Source of the DNA: Parvibaculum lavamentivorans DS-1
GTDB lineage: Bacteria; Pseudomonadota; Alphaproteobacteria; Parvibaculales; Parvibaculaceae
Direction: 5' to 3'
Assembly: GCF_000017565.1 (NCBI RefSeq)
Contig: NC_009719.1
Span: 2,711,001 to 2,775,000 of the forward strand
DNA length: 64,000 nucleotides
Numbering within the stretch: the first letter of the stretch is position 1; each line of letters opens with the position of its first letter. Positions 62,210-64,000 of this stretch are shown piece after piece. The notes under the pieces were generated by a model that was not told the DNA's origin, did no database searches, and saw only the letters and a program-made list of their open reading frames with translations. A program made the translations under genes and the position numbers.

Positions 62210-62533
62210 ATGACCACCATACCGGCATCCACAGCTCTCAACGCCTATGCCCGCGCCGCGGGAATGGGCGGCGGCGCGCAGTCGCCGCAGACGGGCGGGC
62301 TCAAGGAAGCAGGCGGCGGCTTCGGCGACATGCTGAAGCAGGCGCTCGACGAGACGGTTGAAACGTCGAAATCCGGCGAAATGAAAATGGCGGCCCTGAC
62401 CGGCACCCGCGACGGCAACATCGTCGATGTGGTGACGGCGGTCGCGGAAGCGGAAACCACCTTGCAGACGGTCGTGACCGTTCGCGACAAGGTGATCGCC
62501 GCCTATCAGGAAATCTTGAGGATGCCGATCTGA
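62210..62533 (+). CDS. fliE: Flagellar hook-basal body protein FliE
   Basis: A 107-residue FliE: 'GGGFGDMLKQALDETVETSKSGEMKMAALTGTRDGNIVDVVTAVAEAETTLQTVVTVRDKVIAAYQEILRMPI'. It joins the MS ring to the rod. It lies between flgC and fliQ in the same operon. Confidence 0.95.
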   Translation: MTTIPASTALNAYARAAGMGGGAQSPQTGGLKEAGGGFGDMLKQALDETVETSKSGEMKMAALTGTRDGNIVDVVTAVAEAETTLQTVVTVRDKVIAAYQEILRMPI

Positions 62534-62566
62534 AAAAGATCGCAGCTGGGCAGGGCAGAACAGAGT

Positions 62567-62830
62567 ATGAGCGGACCTGAAGTTCTCGATCTCGCGCGAC
62601 AGGCGATTTACGTGCAGTTGATCGTGTCGGCGCCGATGATGGCGGTAGCGTTGCTGGTGGGTCTTGCCATTGCGCTCTTGCAGGCGCTGACGCAGGTGCA
62701 GGAAATGACGCTCGTTTTCGTGCCCAAGATCGTCGCGATCTTTCTTACCATGCTGATATCCCTGCCATTCATGGCGCAGGCTCTTTCCGGCTTCATGACC
62801 CTGGTCGCCCAGAAGATCGTTACGGGCTGA
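62567..62830 (+). CDS. fliQ: Flagellar export gate protein FliQ
   Basis: An 87-residue protein with two TM helices ('IVSAPMMAVALLVGLAIALLQALTQVQEMTLVFVPKIVAIFLTML'). Component of the export gate. Followed by fliR after 15 bases. Confidence 0.95.
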   Translation: MSGPEVLDLARQAIYVQLIVSAPMMAVALLVGLAIALLQALTQVQEMTLVFVPKIVAIFLTMLISLPFMAQALSGFMTLVAQKIVTG

Positions 62831-62845
62831 CGGGGCGGGGCCGTT

Positions 62846-63607
62846 ATGATCACCATAGATTTCCTGCCGCAAACGGCCTTCACCTTCATGCTGGTGTTCT
62901 CGCGGCTTGCCGCGATGATCATGCTGATGCCCGCGCTTGGCGAGGCGAGCATTCCGGCGCAGGTGCGGCTCATGCTGGCGCTGCTGCTCTCCTTCGTGAT
63001 GATGCCGCTGGTCGCGGGCAGCTATGGCGCGATCCCGGCAACGGTGCCCGGTCTCGTCTTCATCGTCTGCTCGGAAATCGCCGTCGGCCTGTTTATCGGC
63101 ACGGCCGCGCGCCTCATCATGAGTGCGCTGCATGTGGCGGGCAACATCATCGCCGCGCAGATGAGCCTTTCCTTCGCGATGAACGTCGATCCCTCGCAGG
63201 GCCAGCAGGGCGTGCTGATCGCGAACTTCCTGTCGCTGCTCGGCGTGACGCTTATTTTCGCGACCAATCTCGATCACGTGCTGATCGCGGCGATGCGCGA
63301 CAGCTATGAACTGTTCAAGCCGGGCGAGCCGATCCCGGTCGGCGATTTCCTGGCGATGGCTGTGAAGATGGTGTCGGGCTCGTTCCGGCTCGGCCTTCAG
63401 CTTGCCGCGCCGTTCCTCGTCTTCGGCCTGATCTTCTATCTCGGCATCGGCATTCTTTCGAGGCTGATGCCGCAGATTCAGATTTTCTTCATTGCGATGC
63501 CCGCCAACATCGCGCTCGGTTTCATTCTGCTTCTGTTGCTGCTCGGCGCATTGATGACCTGGTTCCTGCAGGGCTTCGAGCAGTATATTTCGATGTTCGT
63601 CGGTTAG
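62846..63607 (+). CDS. fliR: Flagellar export gate protein FliR
   Basis: A 253-residue multi-TM protein: 'FMLVFSRLAAMIMLMPALGEASIPAQVRLMLALLLSFVMMPL', 'EIAVGLFIGTAARLIMSALHVAGNIIAAQMSLSFAMNVDPSQGQQG' and 'LLGALMTWFLQGFEQYISMFVG'. It completes the FliPQR gate. Upstream of flhB by 15 bases. Confidence 0.95.
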   Translation: MITIDFLPQTAFTFMLVFSRLAAMIMLMPALGEASIPAQVRLMLALLLSFVMMPLVAGSYGAIPATVPGLVFIVCSEIAVGLFIGTAARLIMSALHVAGNIIAAQMSLSFAMNVDPSQGQQGVLIANFLSLLGVTLIFATNLDHVLIAAMRDSYELFKPGEPIPVGDFLAMAVKMVSGSFRLGLQLAAPFLVFGLIFYLGIGILSRLMPQIQIFFIAMPANIALGFILLLLLLGALMTWFLQGFEQYISMFVG

Positions 63608-63622
63608 GCCGGAGAGAGACAG

Positions 63623-64000
63623 ATGGCCGACCAGGACGATTCGGAAAAAACAGAAGAACCAACCCACCGAAAACTAGAGGAAGCCCACAAGAAGGGCGAC
63701 CTCGTCAAAAGCCAGGAAGTCAGCACCTGGTTTGTGATGATCGGCGGCGCGACGGCGATCGCGCTGATGGCGCCGTCCACGGCATCGTCGCTGATGGGCT
63801 CGCTCACCGTTTTTCTCGCACAGCCGGAAACGATCCCGATGGATGCCGAGCATCTGCGGCGGATCTGGCTGAATGTCGGCAGCAGCGCCTTCATGTCGAT
63901 GATCGGGCCGCTGGCCGTTCTGGTCGGTGCCGCGCTGGTCGGCCACCTGATCCAGCATGCGCCGGTCTTCACCGCCGAAAACATGAAACCGAAACTTTCG
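63623..64000 (+). CDS. flhB: Flagellar export switch protein FlhB (3' part missing)
   Basis: The first 126 residues are visible: 'SEKTEEPTHRKLEEAHKKGDLVKSQEVSTWFVMIGG' and one-plus TM helices, then 'GHLIQHAPVFTAENMKPKLS'. These are hallmark FlhB N-terminal motifs. The cleavable NPTH cytoplasmic domain is outside the window. The ATG follows GGAGAGAG. Confidence 0.95.
   Translation, partial: MADQDDSEKTEEPTHRKLEEAHKKGDLVKSQEVSTWFVMIGGATAIALMAPSTASSLMGSLTVFLAQPETIPMDAEHLRRIWLNVGSSAFMSMIGPLAVLVGAALVGHLIQHAPVFTAENMKPKLS

Overview
The window is a GC-rich chromosomal segment from an alphaproteobacterium with cell-cycle-linked flagellar regulation. The evidence is a FlaF/FlbT/FliX/DUF6468/MotE-like flagellar set, TTAA-N7-TTAA CtrA-type boxes, GTTC-N7-GTTC LexA boxes, an imuA/imuB/dnaE2 mutasome, a one-cysteine DksA and adrenodoxin-type ferredoxins. 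Gene content and order remind me of Parvibaculum-like Hyphomicrobiales, but that genus-level guess comes from memory, not from a search. No rRNA, tRNA, CRISPR array, prophage or complete insertion sequence was seen.

Layout. 1-5.3 kb: end of a CHASE2 sensor gene, a cytochrome c, and a four-gene Mla-type lipid transport operon (permease with STAS-like domain, ATPase, MlaD, auxiliary lipoprotein). 5.3-8.2 kb: a large two-TM coiled-coil protein of TipN-like architecture, divergent from an HPt protein. 8.4-16 kb: metabolic genes (FAD oxidoreductase, sulfatase/phosphonate hydrolase, two [2Fe-2S] ferredoxins flanking a chorismate mutase and a TrxR-like ferredoxin reductase, a DUF3574 protein, a UPF0280/ApbE-like protein, a methyltransferase). 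16-22.5 kb: SOS mutagenesis genes imuA, imuB and dnaE2, with two reverse-strand paralogous lipoproteins separating imuA from imuB. 22.5-26 kb: a membrane protein and a MacAB-type efflux operon. 26-32.4 kb: a CoxE-like VWA gene and a MoxR ATPase gene, separated by about 4.4 kb of repeat-rich, partly AT-richer accessory DNA with orphan ORFs, a Pho box and a methyltransferase remnant.

32.7-64 kb is mostly a flagellar cluster: flgE-flgK-flgL; a small accessory block (NTF2-like, TetR, SDR, HPP-CBS); flaF, flbT and two flagellins; a TPR/glycosyltransferase-like gene; flgI-cheL-flgN-like; fliX; dksA; flgF-flgG-flgA-flgH; fliL-fliM-DUF6468-motE-like; an 1159-residue putative periplasmic beta-domain/TPR protein; fliO-fliP; and flgB-flgC-fliE-fliQ-fliR-flhB, which runs off the end.

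The regulatory sites suggest a Caulobacter-style hierarchy. CtrA-type boxes lie before fliX, before the 1159-residue gene and in the fliO/flgB divergent region. Sigma-54 -24/-12 elements lie before flgE, flgI and flgF. Both flagellin genes carry the same TTTA-N7-TTAA element 70-74 bases upstream of the start. LexA boxes precede imuA and, separately, imuB. Two triple-repeat Pho boxes lie in otherwise unexplained intergenic regions, one of them enclosed by a perfect 17-bp inverted repeat.
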